Source of the DNA: an uncultured Spirochaeta sp. | GTDB taxonomy: Bacteria; Spirochaetota; Spirochaetia; DSM-27196; Alkalispirochaetaceae | NCBI GenBank assembly: GCA_913030605.1 | Contig: CAJWEZ010000011.1 | Coordinates: 19,380 to 83,379, forward strand | Direction: 5' to 3' | DNA: 64,000 nucleotides | Shown here: one piece after another, positions 26,723 to 34,535 of the stretch | Position numbering within the stretch: position 1 is the first letter of the stretch | How the letters are laid out: the number at the start of each line of letters is the position of its first letter | Notes under the pieces: model-generated | What the model was told of the DNA's origin: nothing | Database searches by the model: none | Seen by the model: only the letters and a program-made list of their open reading frames with translations | Program-made: the position numbers and the translations under genes

Positions 26723-27568
26723 ATGAAACGACTACTGGCTCCGGCACGGATCGTGCCCGTCCTGGTGGGACTCGTCCTCGTGGCCACGGCGGGCGCACAG
26801 GACGTATCCACTCCACAGCAGATTCTGGAGGAAGGGCTCAGCGCCTTCCGCCGCAGTGATTTCGACACCGCGATTCTCCGGTTCCGCGAGATCCTCCTCG
26901 AAGAGCCGGATGCCGACACGGAAGCCAACGCCTATTTCTGGCTCGCGAAATCCGCGATGGCCCTCGGCCGCCTCTCGGAAGCGGAACGCAACCTCGAGTA
27001 CTACCTCAGAACCTTTCCGGAACACGAGTTCGCTGTTGAGGCCCAGTACCAGCGCGGACGCCTGCTGTTCATGCAGGAGGACTACACCGGCGCGATCGAG
27101 GCGCTGGACCGTTTTGTGGAGCGGCACTCGGATTCGCCGTTCGTGGCCAACGCCGTCTACTGGAGCGCAGAATCCCTCTACAATCTTGGTCGACTCGATG
27201 AGGCCCGGCGACTGTTCGAATCCGTTATTCGAGACTACCCGCGAAGTTTTCGCGTGGAAGCCGCCCGGTACCGCATTTCGCTGATCGACCTCAATGCCCG
27301 GGAAACCGAGCTGCTGCAGCTCCTCCAGTGGAGCCATGAGGAGTACCTGCAGGCGCTGGACGAGTTCGAACGCCGGGAGCAGGCGTACCGCGAGGCGATC
27401 ACCTCCTACCAGGAACGCCTGCAGAATGCCGCCGATGAGGACTTCCGCGACGAGATCGTCCGGCTGTCCACCCAGGTCAGGTCGCTGCAGGAAACGATCC
27501 GCAGTCGTGATGCCGAAATCCGGCGGCTCAGGGAACAGATCACAACGCTCCAGAACGCACAAGAGTGA
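26723..27568 (+). CDS. Exported TPR protein with C-terminal coiled coil
   Basis: 281 residues with a signal peptide (MKRLLAPAR, hydrophobic core, ATAGAQ cleavage region). About four TPR units follow (residues 35-175, for example ANAYFWLAKSAMALGRLSEAE and ANAVYWSAESLYNLGRLDEAR), then a long charged coiled coil (about 190-281). The arrangement resembles CpoB/YbgF reversed, with the coiled coil last. The second ATG is chosen because AGGGGGAG precedes it and it begins the signal peptide; 26702 is an alternative. It is coupled to the next TPR gene (GTGA overlap), so the two periplasmic TPR proteins are probably partners. Function unknown. Confidence 0.8.
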   Translation: MKRLLAPARIVPVLVGLVLVATAGAQDVSTPQQILEEGLSAFRRSDFDTAILRFREILLEEPDADTEANAYFWLAKSAMALGRLSEAERNLEYYLRTFPEHEFAVEAQYQRGRLLFMQEDYTGAIEALDRFVERHSDSPFVANAVYWSAESLYNLGRLDEARRLFESVIRDYPRSFRVEAARYRISLIDLNARETELLQLLQWSHEEYLQALDEFERREQAYREAITSYQERLQNAADEDFRDEIVRLSTQVRSLQETIRSRDAEIRRLREQITTLQNAQE

Positions 27569-28680
27569 AACGAGGCGCAGCGCACGGTCTCCGGAAAGCA
27601 CGCCGCTTCTATCGGCGGCGCAACTTCACCCGGGTCATCAATTTCCTGGAACCACAGGTCTTCATGTTCCGGGAAAGCTACGACTACTACTACCTCCTCG
27701 GTATGAGCTGCCTGTACACCGGAGACTATTCCGGGTCGTATTCGTATCTGCGACGGGCGCTCGACATCGACGAACGCCCGAATGCGATGCTTGGCCTGGG
27801 GGCCGTGCTGCTCCGTCGACGGCAGACCGACCAGGCGTTACGGACGTACCTCGACATCATCGACATGGACAACCGGAACCGCCGCGCGCGCCGGGCACTG
27901 CAGTGGCTCCGCGGTCTCGATCAACCGGACGAGGCGATCGACTGGTTCGAGTCCAACCGCATCCGCCGCATTCTGCCGCCCCTTGGATGGTACGTGCCGC
28001 GGTGGATCACCGTCCCCGTGATCGTCGCCGCGGCGGCGGCAATCGCCGTTGCAGCGTGGCCGATCGTCGATCGCATGGTGCAGACGGTTGGCGCGGACAG
28101 CGACCGCGAAGGCTCCGAACTGGTCGCCGCCGATCGGTACGAACAGAATCTCGTCACCGCTCCGCGGGAGGAACGGTTTCAGCTCACCTCACGGGAGGCA
28201 GAACGCCTCCTGAACCGCATAGGGGACGATTTCAACGCCCGCAGGGACAATCTCGTACGGCGGGAACTCAACCGGATCGCGATGTCCAACGCCGCGCCGG
28301 CACTCCGGGAACGGGCGGAACTCATCCGCGACTACCTTCAGGAGCCGGATTTCAGCAGCTTCAGCGACAACTTCACCTTCGACGAGGTCCGCGACGACCC
28401 GGCGCTCCACGAAGGAGTCTACGTTCGCTGGCGGGGACGAGTGGCAAACCTGGATATCGGCGACGACGCGATCCGATTCGACTTTCTGGCGGGCTACCAC
28501 GATCGGCAGGTCCTGGACGGTATCGTGCCGGCCCGGATCGGCTTCGCGGTACTGCTCCAAAACGACGAAGCGGTGGAACTGATCGGCCAGGTTGAACCGG
28601 AGGCCGAGGCGCCGGAGGGGTTCTCCCTGCGTATCACCTCAATCCGCCGCCTGGGTCCGTCGGAACTGGCCACGGATTAA
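27565..28680 (+). CDS. Membrane-anchored TPR protein
   Basis: 371 residues. A basic N-terminus and three TPR-type units (about 10-125) precede a single membrane helix (about 148-170, WITVPVIVAAAAAIAV). The remaining ~200 residues are a hydrophilic, unrecognised domain. With this topology the TPR part faces the cytoplasm and the C-terminal part the periplasm. The GTG start overlaps the stop of the exported TPR gene by 4 bp; dtd follows after 30 bp. No enzymatic motif is seen. Confidence 0.75.
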   Translation: MKRGAAHGLRKARRFYRRRNFTRVINFLEPQVFMFRESYDYYYLLGMSCLYTGDYSGSYSYLRRALDIDERPNAMLGLGAVLLRRRQTDQALRTYLDIIDMDNRNRRARRALQWLRGLDQPDEAIDWFESNRIRRILPPLGWYVPRWITVPVIVAAAAAIAVAAWPIVDRMVQTVGADSDREGSELVAADRYEQNLVTAPREERFQLTSREAERLLNRIGDDFNARRDNLVRRELNRIAMSNAAPALRERAELIRDYLQEPDFSSFSDNFTFDEVRDDPALHEGVYVRWRGRVANLDIGDDAIRFDFLAGYHDRQVLDGIVPARIGFAVLLQNDEAVELIGQVEPEAEAPEGFSLRITSIRRLGPSELATD

Positions 28681-28710
28681 ACCGTTGAACCCGGAACGCG
28701 AGTCATTACG

Positions 28711-29154
28711 ATGAGAGCACTGATCCAGCGCGTGTCCAGCGCCGCGGTTATCGTGGACGACGAGACGGTCGGCGAAATCAACGCCGGGCTTGTGGTCTTT
28801 CTCGGTGTCGGCGCCGGCGACGACGAGGCTGACCTCAACTACGTCGCCCGCAAGATCGTGGGCATGCGCGTTTTCGAAGACGAGGCCGGGCGAATGAACC
28901 GCTCGGTGGTGGATGTCGGCGGATCGGTCCTGCTGGTATCACAGTTTACGCTCTACGGTGATCTGCGAAAGGGGAGACGCCCCGGATTCGACCGTGCCGC
29001 GGAGCCCGAGGAGGCGCACCGTCTGTACGAAGCGATGATCGACGTACTGTCGCAGGATGTCCCGGTCCGCACGGGGCGATTCGGCGCCCGCATGCGTGTC
29101 CACATCACCAACGAAGGGCCGGCGACGTTCTGGCTCGACAGTGCAGATCGGTAG
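28711..29154 (+). CDS. dtd: D-aminoacyl-tRNA deacylase
   Basis: Removes D-amino acids (and glycine) mischarged on tRNA. The 147-residue protein has both signature motifs: SQFTL (about 79-83, catalytic region) and the C-terminal NEGPAT, the equivalent of the Gly-cisPro motif in NxGPVT. The N-terminus MRALIQRVSSA is canonical. It ends the plus-strand group starting at rpe and converges with prs. Confidence 0.96.
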   Translation: MRALIQRVSSAAVIVDDETVGEINAGLVVFLGVGAGDDEADLNYVARKIVGMRVFEDEAGRMNRSVVDVGGSVLLVSQFTLYGDLRKGRRPGFDRAAEPEEAHRLYEAMIDVLSQDVPVRTGRFGARMRVHITNEGPATFWLDSADR

Positions 29155-29219
29155 CCCGACATATCGAGCGTCCGACCCGCGCGTCACATTGGCAGCTTTG
29201 TGCCGCCTACAGTCCGGTG

Positions 29220-30323
29220 CTACAGGAACAGCTTGAGGTTGGACAGATAGTGCCGCGGGTCGAAATCGTCGAAAAACGGTGACAGCGACTGTTCTTCGTG
29301 CATGCGCATGATGATCTCGGCGCTCAGGCGGGCCGAGGAGACCACGTACAGAAACGGCATCGCGTCGCGGATCCCGTCGGACACTTCCAGCGTGTCGGTA
29401 ACGATCAGGCGGTCCAGCATGCCCTCTGCGTGCAGTTCCTGCAGGCGCTCCGTCGCGGGATCGGAAAACACCGGATGGATCGCCGCGATGTTCACCGTAC
29501 CGACGCCGCGGGCCTTGAGCTCCTTCGCCAGCGTGTAGACACTGCCGGCAGTGTCGATCATGTCATCGACGATCCAGATCTCCTTGCCCTCGATCTCGGT
29601 ATCCGTAAGGATGTTCACCGACTCCACGGTATTCGTTTTGTCGTAGTTACGCTGCTTGTGCGCGATCATGAGGCGGGTGCCGAAGGCGCGGGCGTACTTC
29701 CGCGCCACGTTTTCGCCACCCGCATCCACGGAACAGAACAGCCAGTCCTCGCGGACGGTGGAATTCAGCACGTCCGGCTTGCGGATAAAACTGTCGGTGA
29801 TGTACTCCTTGATCAGGGGACTGGCGGGCACGTCGTCGATCGCACAGACCCGGGGGTCCACGACGGTTTTCGATTTGTCCGAATGCAACTGGTAGGTGAT
29901 GATGTGGTCCACGCCGAGACTTGCCAGTGTCTTGTAGTGGATCCAGAACCCGACGCTGTTCCGGCGGGTTGTTCGGTCTGATCGCGAACTGGTGCAGAAC
30001 GGCTCGAACAGCGTGATCCGACCGGGCTGGGACCGCCGAATCGCGTCGATTGCGTGGTACAGCTCGAGTTTGTTCTGTTCCACCGAGAGCCCGTAGGCAT
30101 TTCGCCCGGCGGAAGCAAACAGAAACACGTCCTTGCCCCGAATTGACGTGTGAACCTCGACCTCGATCTCTCCGTCGGCGAAGGTGATCGTTTTCAGTTC
30201 TCCACGGATCGATTTGCTGTAGCCTTTGCCGTAGAAATCGGGAAACGTCTGCATCTCATATGCCACACGCTCCGCGTAGTCTTCCATACTCCGGGTCGCG
30301 AAAATCACCAGCTCGCCGCGCAT
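29220..30323 (-). CDS. prs: Ribose-phosphate pyrophosphokinase, long divergent form
   Basis: Makes PRPP from ribose-5-phosphate and ATP. The 367-residue protein is longer than the usual ~315. The PRPP loop IVDDMIDTAGS (about 245-255), the DAGG motif, the TFADGEIEV block and the flexible-loop pair Arg-x-Asp-Arg (SRSDR) are recognisable, but several usually invariant stretches differ (for example QLHSDK in place of DLHA). It is probably a lineage-specific class. No ribosome-binding site precedes the ATG; a TTGACC-18-TATACC promoter ends 6 nt upstream. It is divergent from recA. Confidence 0.88.
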   Translation of the reverse strand: MRGELVIFATRSMEDYAERVAYEMQTFPDFYGKGYSKSIRGELKTITFADGEIEVEVHTSIRGKDVFLFASAGRNAYGLSVEQNKLELYHAIDAIRRSQPGRITLFEPFCTSSRSDRTTRRNSVGFWIHYKTLASLGVDHIITYQLHSDKSKTVVDPRVCAIDDVPASPLIKEYITDSFIRKPDVLNSTVREDWLFCSVDAGGENVARKYARAFGTRLMIAHKQRNYDKTNTVESVNILTDTEIEGKEIWIVDDMIDTAGSVYTLAKELKARGVGTVNIAAIHPVFSDPATERLQELHAEGMLDRLIVTDTLEVSDGIRDAMPFLYVVSSARLSAEIIMRMHEEQSLSPFFDDFDPRHYLSNLKLFL

Positions 30324-30329
30324 GCGACA

Positions 30330-30359
30330 GGTATACTACGTTTCCGCGCAGCGGGTCAA
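30330..30359 (-). promoter_or_regulatory. Putative promoter of prs
   Basis: Minus-strand TTGACC (30359-30354), 18-bp spacer, TATACC (30335-30330). The -10 ends 6 nt before the prs ATG (30323), predicting transcription initiation at the start codon. Confidence 0.5.
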
Positions 30360-30392
30360 AAGCGTTCCGCGAAAATGGCGCCGCGAGTCCTG

Positions 30393-30421
30393 TTTCAACG
30401 CGATCGCAAAAGCGATATACT
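30393..30421 (+). promoter_or_regulatory. recA promoter with overlapping inverted repeat
   Basis: TTTCAA (30393-30398) and TATACT (30416-30421) with a 17-bp spacer. Between and into the -10 lies a dyad ATCGC-AAAA-GCGAT (30403-30416), well placed for a repressor such as LexA. It does not match the Escherichia, Bacillus or Leptospira SOS boxes. Confidence 0.5.
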
Positions 30422-30458
30422 CCCCCCGTCAGTGTAGTAATCCGAGAGGTGAGTACGA

Positions 30459-31643
30459 ATGGCGTCCAACCAGGCAACCGAAAACGATAAGACCAAGGCG
30501 ATCGAGGCTGCGCGACTGCAGATCGAAAAGCAGTTCGGCAAGGGATCGATCATGAAACTCGGGGAGAACCGGGACACCCGCGGCATTGAAACGATCTCCA
30601 GCGGGTCGATCCTCCTGGACGAGGCCCTGGGTCTTGGCGGCTACCCCAAGGGGCGCATCGTGGAGATCTACGGTCCCGAGTCCTCCGGAAAGACGACCCT
30701 GGCGCTGCACGCCATCGCCGAAGCACAGAAAGCCGGCGGCGTAGCCGCCTTTATCGACGCCGAACACGCCCTGGACCCGGTATACGCCCGGAACCTCGGT
30801 GTGGATACCGATTCCCTCTGGGTGTCCCAGCCGGACAACGGAGAGCAGGCGCTCGAAATCGCCGAGGCTCTCGTACGCAGCAAGGCGGTGGACGTCATCG
30901 TGGTGGACTCCGTCGCGGCGCTGACACCGCAGGCGGAGATCGAGGGTGACATGGGCGACAGCCACGTGGGTCTGCAGGCGCGGCTCATGAGCCAGGCTCT
31001 CCGGAAACTCACCGGCATCATCTCCAAATCCTCCACCGTGCTGGTGTTCATCAACCAGATCCGCATGAAAATCGGTGTCATGTTCGGCAACCCGGAGACG
31101 ACGACCGGGGGCAACGCCCTGAAGTTCTACTGTTCAGTACGCCTCGAAGTTCGTCGCATCGAGACGATCAGCAAGAGCGCCGACGAGGCGATCGGGAACC
31201 GGGTCCGGGTCAAGGTGGTCAAGAACAAGGTTGCACCGCCGTTCCGACGCGTCGAACTCGAAATCATCTTCGGAAAAGGAATCTCCGCCACGGCCAGCCT
31301 CCTGGATGCAGCTCTCAAATACGACCTCGTCCAAAAGAGCGGCTCGTGGTATTCCTACGGCGAGGAGCGGATCGGCCAGGGACGTGAGAACGTCAAACAG
31401 TTCCTGGAAGAACACCCGGACGTGTCGAGCACGCTGGAAGAGAAGCTGCGACAGGTCATGTTCCCGGAACCCAAGAAGAATGAGGCCGCCGACAGTGTCG
31501 CCGAGGCGCCGGCGGGCGAGACCTCGGGCGAGGCCGACACCAAAAAATCATCGTCGGCGAAGAGCGGGTCTGGCAAGGGATCGGGCAAAGCCGCCGGCAA
31601 GGGCGCGTCCACGGACAGCGCCGCCGACGAAGAGCTCTTTTAG
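30459..31643 (+). CDS. recA: Recombinase RecA
   Basis: Strand-exchange protein and SOS coprotease. The 394-residue protein has Walker [10 protein letters not shown] (about 68-76), Walker [11 protein letters not shown] (about 147), loop L1/L2 segments and the conserved [20 protein letters not shown] block. The C-terminus is extended by about 50 residues of Lys/Ser/Gly-rich sequence after the core, ending in the acidic DEELF. A GAGAGGTGAG ribosome-binding site precedes the ATG, and a roughly 30-nt leader follows the promoter. Confidence 0.98.
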   Translation: MASNQATENDKTKAIEAARLQIEKQFGKGSIMKLGENRDTRGIETISSGSILLDEALGLGGYPKGRIVEIYGPESSGKTTLALHAIAEAQKAGGVAAFIDAEHALDPVYARNLGVDTDSLWVSQPDNGEQALEIAEALVRSKAVDVIVVDSVAALTPQAEIEGDMGDSHVGLQARLMSQALRKLTGIISKSSTVLVFINQIRMKIGVMFGNPETTTGGNALKFYCSVRLEVRRIETISKSADEAIGNRVRVKVVKNKVAPPFRRVELEIIFGKGISATASLLDAALKYDLVQKSGSWYSYGEERIGQGRENVKQFLEEHPDVSSTLEEKLRQVMFPEPKKNEAADSVAEAPAGETSGEADTKKSSSAKSGSGKGSGKAAGKGASTDSAADEELF

Positions 31644-31666
31644 GGCCGTCTCGGGGGCGCCGGGTG

Positions 31667-31696
31667 TAGACCAGCGGTTCCGCTGCCCCCTATACT
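31667..31696 (+). promoter_or_regulatory. Putative promoter of scpA
   Basis: TAGACC (31667-31672), 18-bp spacer, TATACT (31691-31696). The -10 ends 9 nt before the scpA ATG, predicting a leader of only 2-3 nt. Confidence 0.4.
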
Positions 31697-31705
31697 CTCC
31701 GCTGC

Positions 31706-32485
31706 ATGGAGCGCCAGGAAACGCGGGGACACACCGTCCAGCTGGACCAGTTCGAGGGGCCGCTGGATCTGCTGATCTTTCTGATCCGCAAAAACGAAGT
31801 GAACATCTACGACATCCCCGTGGCGCGCATCACGGAGCAGTACCTCGAGTTTCTGCAATACGCCGCCAGGGTCGATCTGGACACGATTACCGATTTCTAC
31901 GTGATGGCGGCCACGCTCCTGCACATCAAGTCACGGATGCTCCTGCCGGTATCCACGGATGGTGACGACGAGGAGTACGATGATCCGCGCCAGGAACTGG
32001 TCGACAAGCTCATCGAGTACCAGCGATACCGCAAGCTGAGCGACCTGATGAGCGAGCGGGAAGACGAGCTCGAGTACCAGCTGGAACGGCGATCCACCCA
32101 GCCGGTCCTGCCGTTCGATGACGGCGACGACCTCTGGGAGCAACTGGATGTCTGGGACCTGCTGAAGACCTTCTCGCAGCTCGTGAGCAACATCAGTTCG
32201 GATCGCCTCGTGAGCCTGTACGAGGAAGTCACGGTCAACGAAAAACTGACCCTGATCGAGGAACTGCTTGAACGCAGCGGAGAGTTCATGTTCACCGAAC
32301 TGATCCGGCACGAGGAATCGATCATGGAGTTCGTCTGCGCGTTCATAGCGATTCTGGAATCCGCCCGGCAGCGGACGATCCGCATCATGCAGAATCGGAT
32401 GTTCGGCGATATCAGGATTTCCGCAGGACCGCGGGATCTGGAGTACACCTACGAGTCGCAAGAGGTGCAGGGTGAAGATGGATGA
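31706..32485 (+). CDS. scpA: Segregation and condensation protein A (ScpA)
   Basis: Kleisin subunit of the SMC-ScpA-ScpB chromosome condensin. The 259-residue protein begins with the typical LDQFEGPLDLLIFLIRKNEVNIYDIPVARITEQY core (residues 12-45 region), has the HIKSRMLLP motif near 73, a variable acidic middle, and a C-terminal winged-helix region. It overlaps scpB by 8 bp. No smc gene is in the window. No ribosome-binding site is visible, consistent with the promoter lying just upstream of the ATG. Confidence 0.95.
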   Translation: MERQETRGHTVQLDQFEGPLDLLIFLIRKNEVNIYDIPVARITEQYLEFLQYAARVDLDTITDFYVMAATLLHIKSRMLLPVSTDGDDEEYDDPRQELVDKLIEYQRYRKLSDLMSEREDELEYQLERRSTQPVLPFDDGDDLWEQLDVWDLLKTFSQLVSNISSDRLVSLYEEVTVNEKLTLIEELLERSGEFMFTELIRHEESIMEFVCAFIAILESARQRTIRIMQNRMFGDIRISAGPRDLEYTYESQEVQGEDG

Positions 32486-33011
32486 GGAAAAGGCGGTCAT
32501 CGAGGCGATTCTGTTTCTCGAGGTCGAACCAATCGAGGTACGCACCCTCGCGAAAGTCAGTGGTCTCGCCCGTGACCAGGTCGAGGAGGTCCTCGCCGAA
32601 CTGCGCCACGACCTCGACAACACCTCCAGGGGCCTGGAACTCGTGACGGTGGGCGGGGCGGTTCAGCTCAGCCCCAAAAAAGACCTGTGGCCGCGGCTGC
32701 GCGAACGGTTTGGAAAAAAACGCGAGGCGCGACTCTCGCGGGCTGCGATGGAGACACTCTCGATCGTGGCGTACTCGCAGCCGATCACGCGCGGGGAGAT
32801 CGAAAGCCTTCGTGGGGTCTCCGCAGACAACATGATCCGGCAGCTCCTCGAGCGCGGGTTTATCAAGGAAGTTGGACGCAAGGATGCCCCCGGGCGTCCG
32901 ACCCAGTTCGGTACGACCCGCGAGTTTCTCCAGCATTTCGGGCTCGAGAGCATCGCGGATCTGCCGAAACTCGACGAAATGGAACAGGAGCGGTTCAGCC
33001 TCAACGGCTGA
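32478..33011 (+). CDS. scpB: Segregation and condensation protein B (ScpB)
   Basis: Dimeric winged-helix partner of ScpA. The 177 residues show two winged-helix modules with the family signatures EAILFLEVEPI near the N-terminus, LSRAAMETLSIVAYSQPITRGEIE near 90, and GRPTQFGTTREFLQHFGL near 135. A GTG six bases upstream (32472) is an alternative start. It overlaps scpA and is followed by rluB after 27 bp, the usual scpA-scpB-rluB order. Confidence 0.95.
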   Translation: MDEEKAVIEAILFLEVEPIEVRTLAKVSGLARDQVEEVLAELRHDLDNTSRGLELVTVGGAVQLSPKKDLWPRLRERFGKKREARLSRAAMETLSIVAYSQPITRGEIESLRGVSADNMIRQLLERGFIKEVGRKDAPGRPTQFGTTREFLQHFGLESIADLPKLDEMEQERFSLNG

Positions 33012-33038
33012 TACCCGTATCCGAAACCGGGAATCCGA

Positions 33039-33869
33039 ATGTCAGATCAGTCCAGCGAATCGGTTCGCATCAACAAGTATCTTTCCCAGGCGGGTTTCGG
33101 CTCCCGACGCAAGGTCGAGGAGCTGGTGCTCCACCGTCGCGTCCAGGTCGACGGAGAGACCGTCGAAGACCTGAGTACACGCGTCGCCCCCGACCAGGTC
33201 GTGAAAGTCGACGGTCGTACCGTTCATCGGTCGCGGCACACCGTGGTCTTTGCCCTCAACAAGCCGTCCCGCGTGCTCGTCAGTGAGTCGGATCCCGACG
33301 GTCGCCCCCTCGCGATCGACATGGTCCGGCACCTGTACTCCGGCCGACTGTTTTCCGTCGGTCGTCTCGACTTTCTCTCAAGCGGTCTACTTTTGTTTAC
33401 CAACGACGGAGATCTCGCCCAGGCGCTCATGCGCCCGCGCACAGCCGTGGAGCGGGAGTACGTGGTGGAAACCAGCGATCCGATCACCGATGAAATGATG
33501 GACACGTTTCTCGCCGGCGTCACCATCGAGGGCGTACACTACCGCGTGGCCCGCTACCGCCGCCACGCCGCTCGCCGTGTGTCGATCATCCTCACGGAGG
33601 GCAAGAACCGCGAGATCCGCCGAATGTTCGCTCACGTACACCTCCGCGTCCGCCGGATCTACCGCAACCGCTACGGTCCGATCACCCTCGGCCAGCTGCC
33701 GGAGGGCGAGGCCCGCCCGCTGACCACCAGTGAGATCGAGCGCCTTCGGGCCGCGATCACCTCGACGCGACCGCGCAACACTCGCCCCGCCGGCGGTCAT
33801 CGGGGATCCGGTCCATCCCGCTCCAACGGTCGCCCGCGGGGAACGCAACGCCGCCGGGGGGGACGCTGA
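33039..33869 (+). CDS. rluB: 23S rRNA pseudouridine synthase (RluB/RsuA family)
   Basis: RluB-type enzymes make pseudouridine in helix 80-90 of 23S rRNA. The 276-residue protein has an N-terminal S4 domain (about 8-55, INKYLSQAGFGSRRKVEELV) and the catalytic motif GRLDFLSSGLLLFTNDG with the Asp near residue 110, then EGKNREIRRMF near 190. The last ~33 residues are an Arg/Gly/Ser/Pro-rich basic tail, similar in character to tails on PNPase and the IF2 spacer here. Family membership is secure; target nucleotide is inferred from gene order. Confidence 0.93.
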   Translation: MSDQSSESVRINKYLSQAGFGSRRKVEELVLHRRVQVDGETVEDLSTRVAPDQVVKVDGRTVHRSRHTVVFALNKPSRVLVSESDPDGRPLAIDMVRHLYSGRLFSVGRLDFLSSGLLLFTNDGDLAQALMRPRTAVEREYVVETSDPITDEMMDTFLAGVTIEGVHYRVARYRRHAARRVSIILTEGKNREIRRMFAHVHLRVRRIYRNRYGPITLGQLPEGEARPLTTSEIERLRAAITSTRPRNTRPAGGHRGSGPSRSNGRPRGTQRRRGGR

Positions 33870-33872
33870 CCG

Positions 33873-34529
33873 ATGGTTGTCGCAATCGACGGACCGGCGG
33901 GTACCGGCAAGAGCACAATCAGCCGGAGCGTGGCGGAACAGACGCGCTTCTTCTATCTCAATTCGGGACGCTTCTACCGCGCGATCACCTGGAAAGCGCT
34001 TTCGCAGGGCAAGGGACTGGAAAACCCGCAGGCCCTGATCGCCACCGCCGCCGACATCGACATCGCTCTCGATGGGGACCGGTTCCTGGTAGACGGCGTG
34101 GCGCGGGACGGAGAACTCCACAGTCCCGACGTCGACGCAGCCGTTGCCGAGGTTTCGGCGATCCCCGAGATCCGGATCGCCGTCAACAACCGCATCAAGC
34201 GCATCGCCGGGCAACGCGACATCGTTGTCGAGGGCCGCGACATGAGCACGGTTGTATTTCCGGACGCGGAAGTCAAGATCTACCTCGACGCCGACCCCGA
34301 CGAGCGCGCCAGACGCCGTCTGGCACAACAGGGCGGCGAGGCCGTTTTCTCCGAGGTACGCGACGCGATCGAGACGCGAGACCGCATCGACCGCGGGAAA
34401 CAGGTGGGGCGCCTCCAGCGCAGCAGCGACGCGGTCTACCTCGACACCACGGACTTGACCATCGACCAAGTTTGTGAGAAAGTAATCGCCATTATCCACG
34501 AAAAAAACCAACACGGCAGGAGTAGCTAG
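33873..34529 (+). CDS. cmk: Cytidylate kinase
   Basis: Phosphorylates CMP and dCMP. The 218-residue protein has Walker A IDGPAGTGKST at the N-terminus, the NSGRFYRAIT substrate motif (the usual Thr-Gly is Ser-Gly), VEGRDMSTVVFPDAEVKIYLDA near 120, and the lid region RAxxR. It starts 3 bp after rluB and is followed by rpsA at 6 bp, the classic cmk-rpsA pair. Confidence 0.96.
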   Translation: MVVAIDGPAGTGKSTISRSVAEQTRFFYLNSGRFYRAITWKALSQGKGLENPQALIATAADIDIALDGDRFLVDGVARDGELHSPDVDAAVAEVSAIPEIRIAVNNRIKRIAGQRDIVVEGRDMSTVVFPDAEVKIYLDADPDERARRRLAQQGGEAVFSEVRDAIETRDRIDRGKQVGRLQRSSDAVYLDTTDLTIDQVCEKVIAIIHEKNQHGRSS

Positions 34530-34535
34530 GCAATC

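Noticed and set aside
28685..28710. TTGAAC followed by CATTAC before dtd as a promoter
   Set aside because: Spacer is only 12-13 bp, too short for sigma70; dtd is probably read from the upstream TPR genes.
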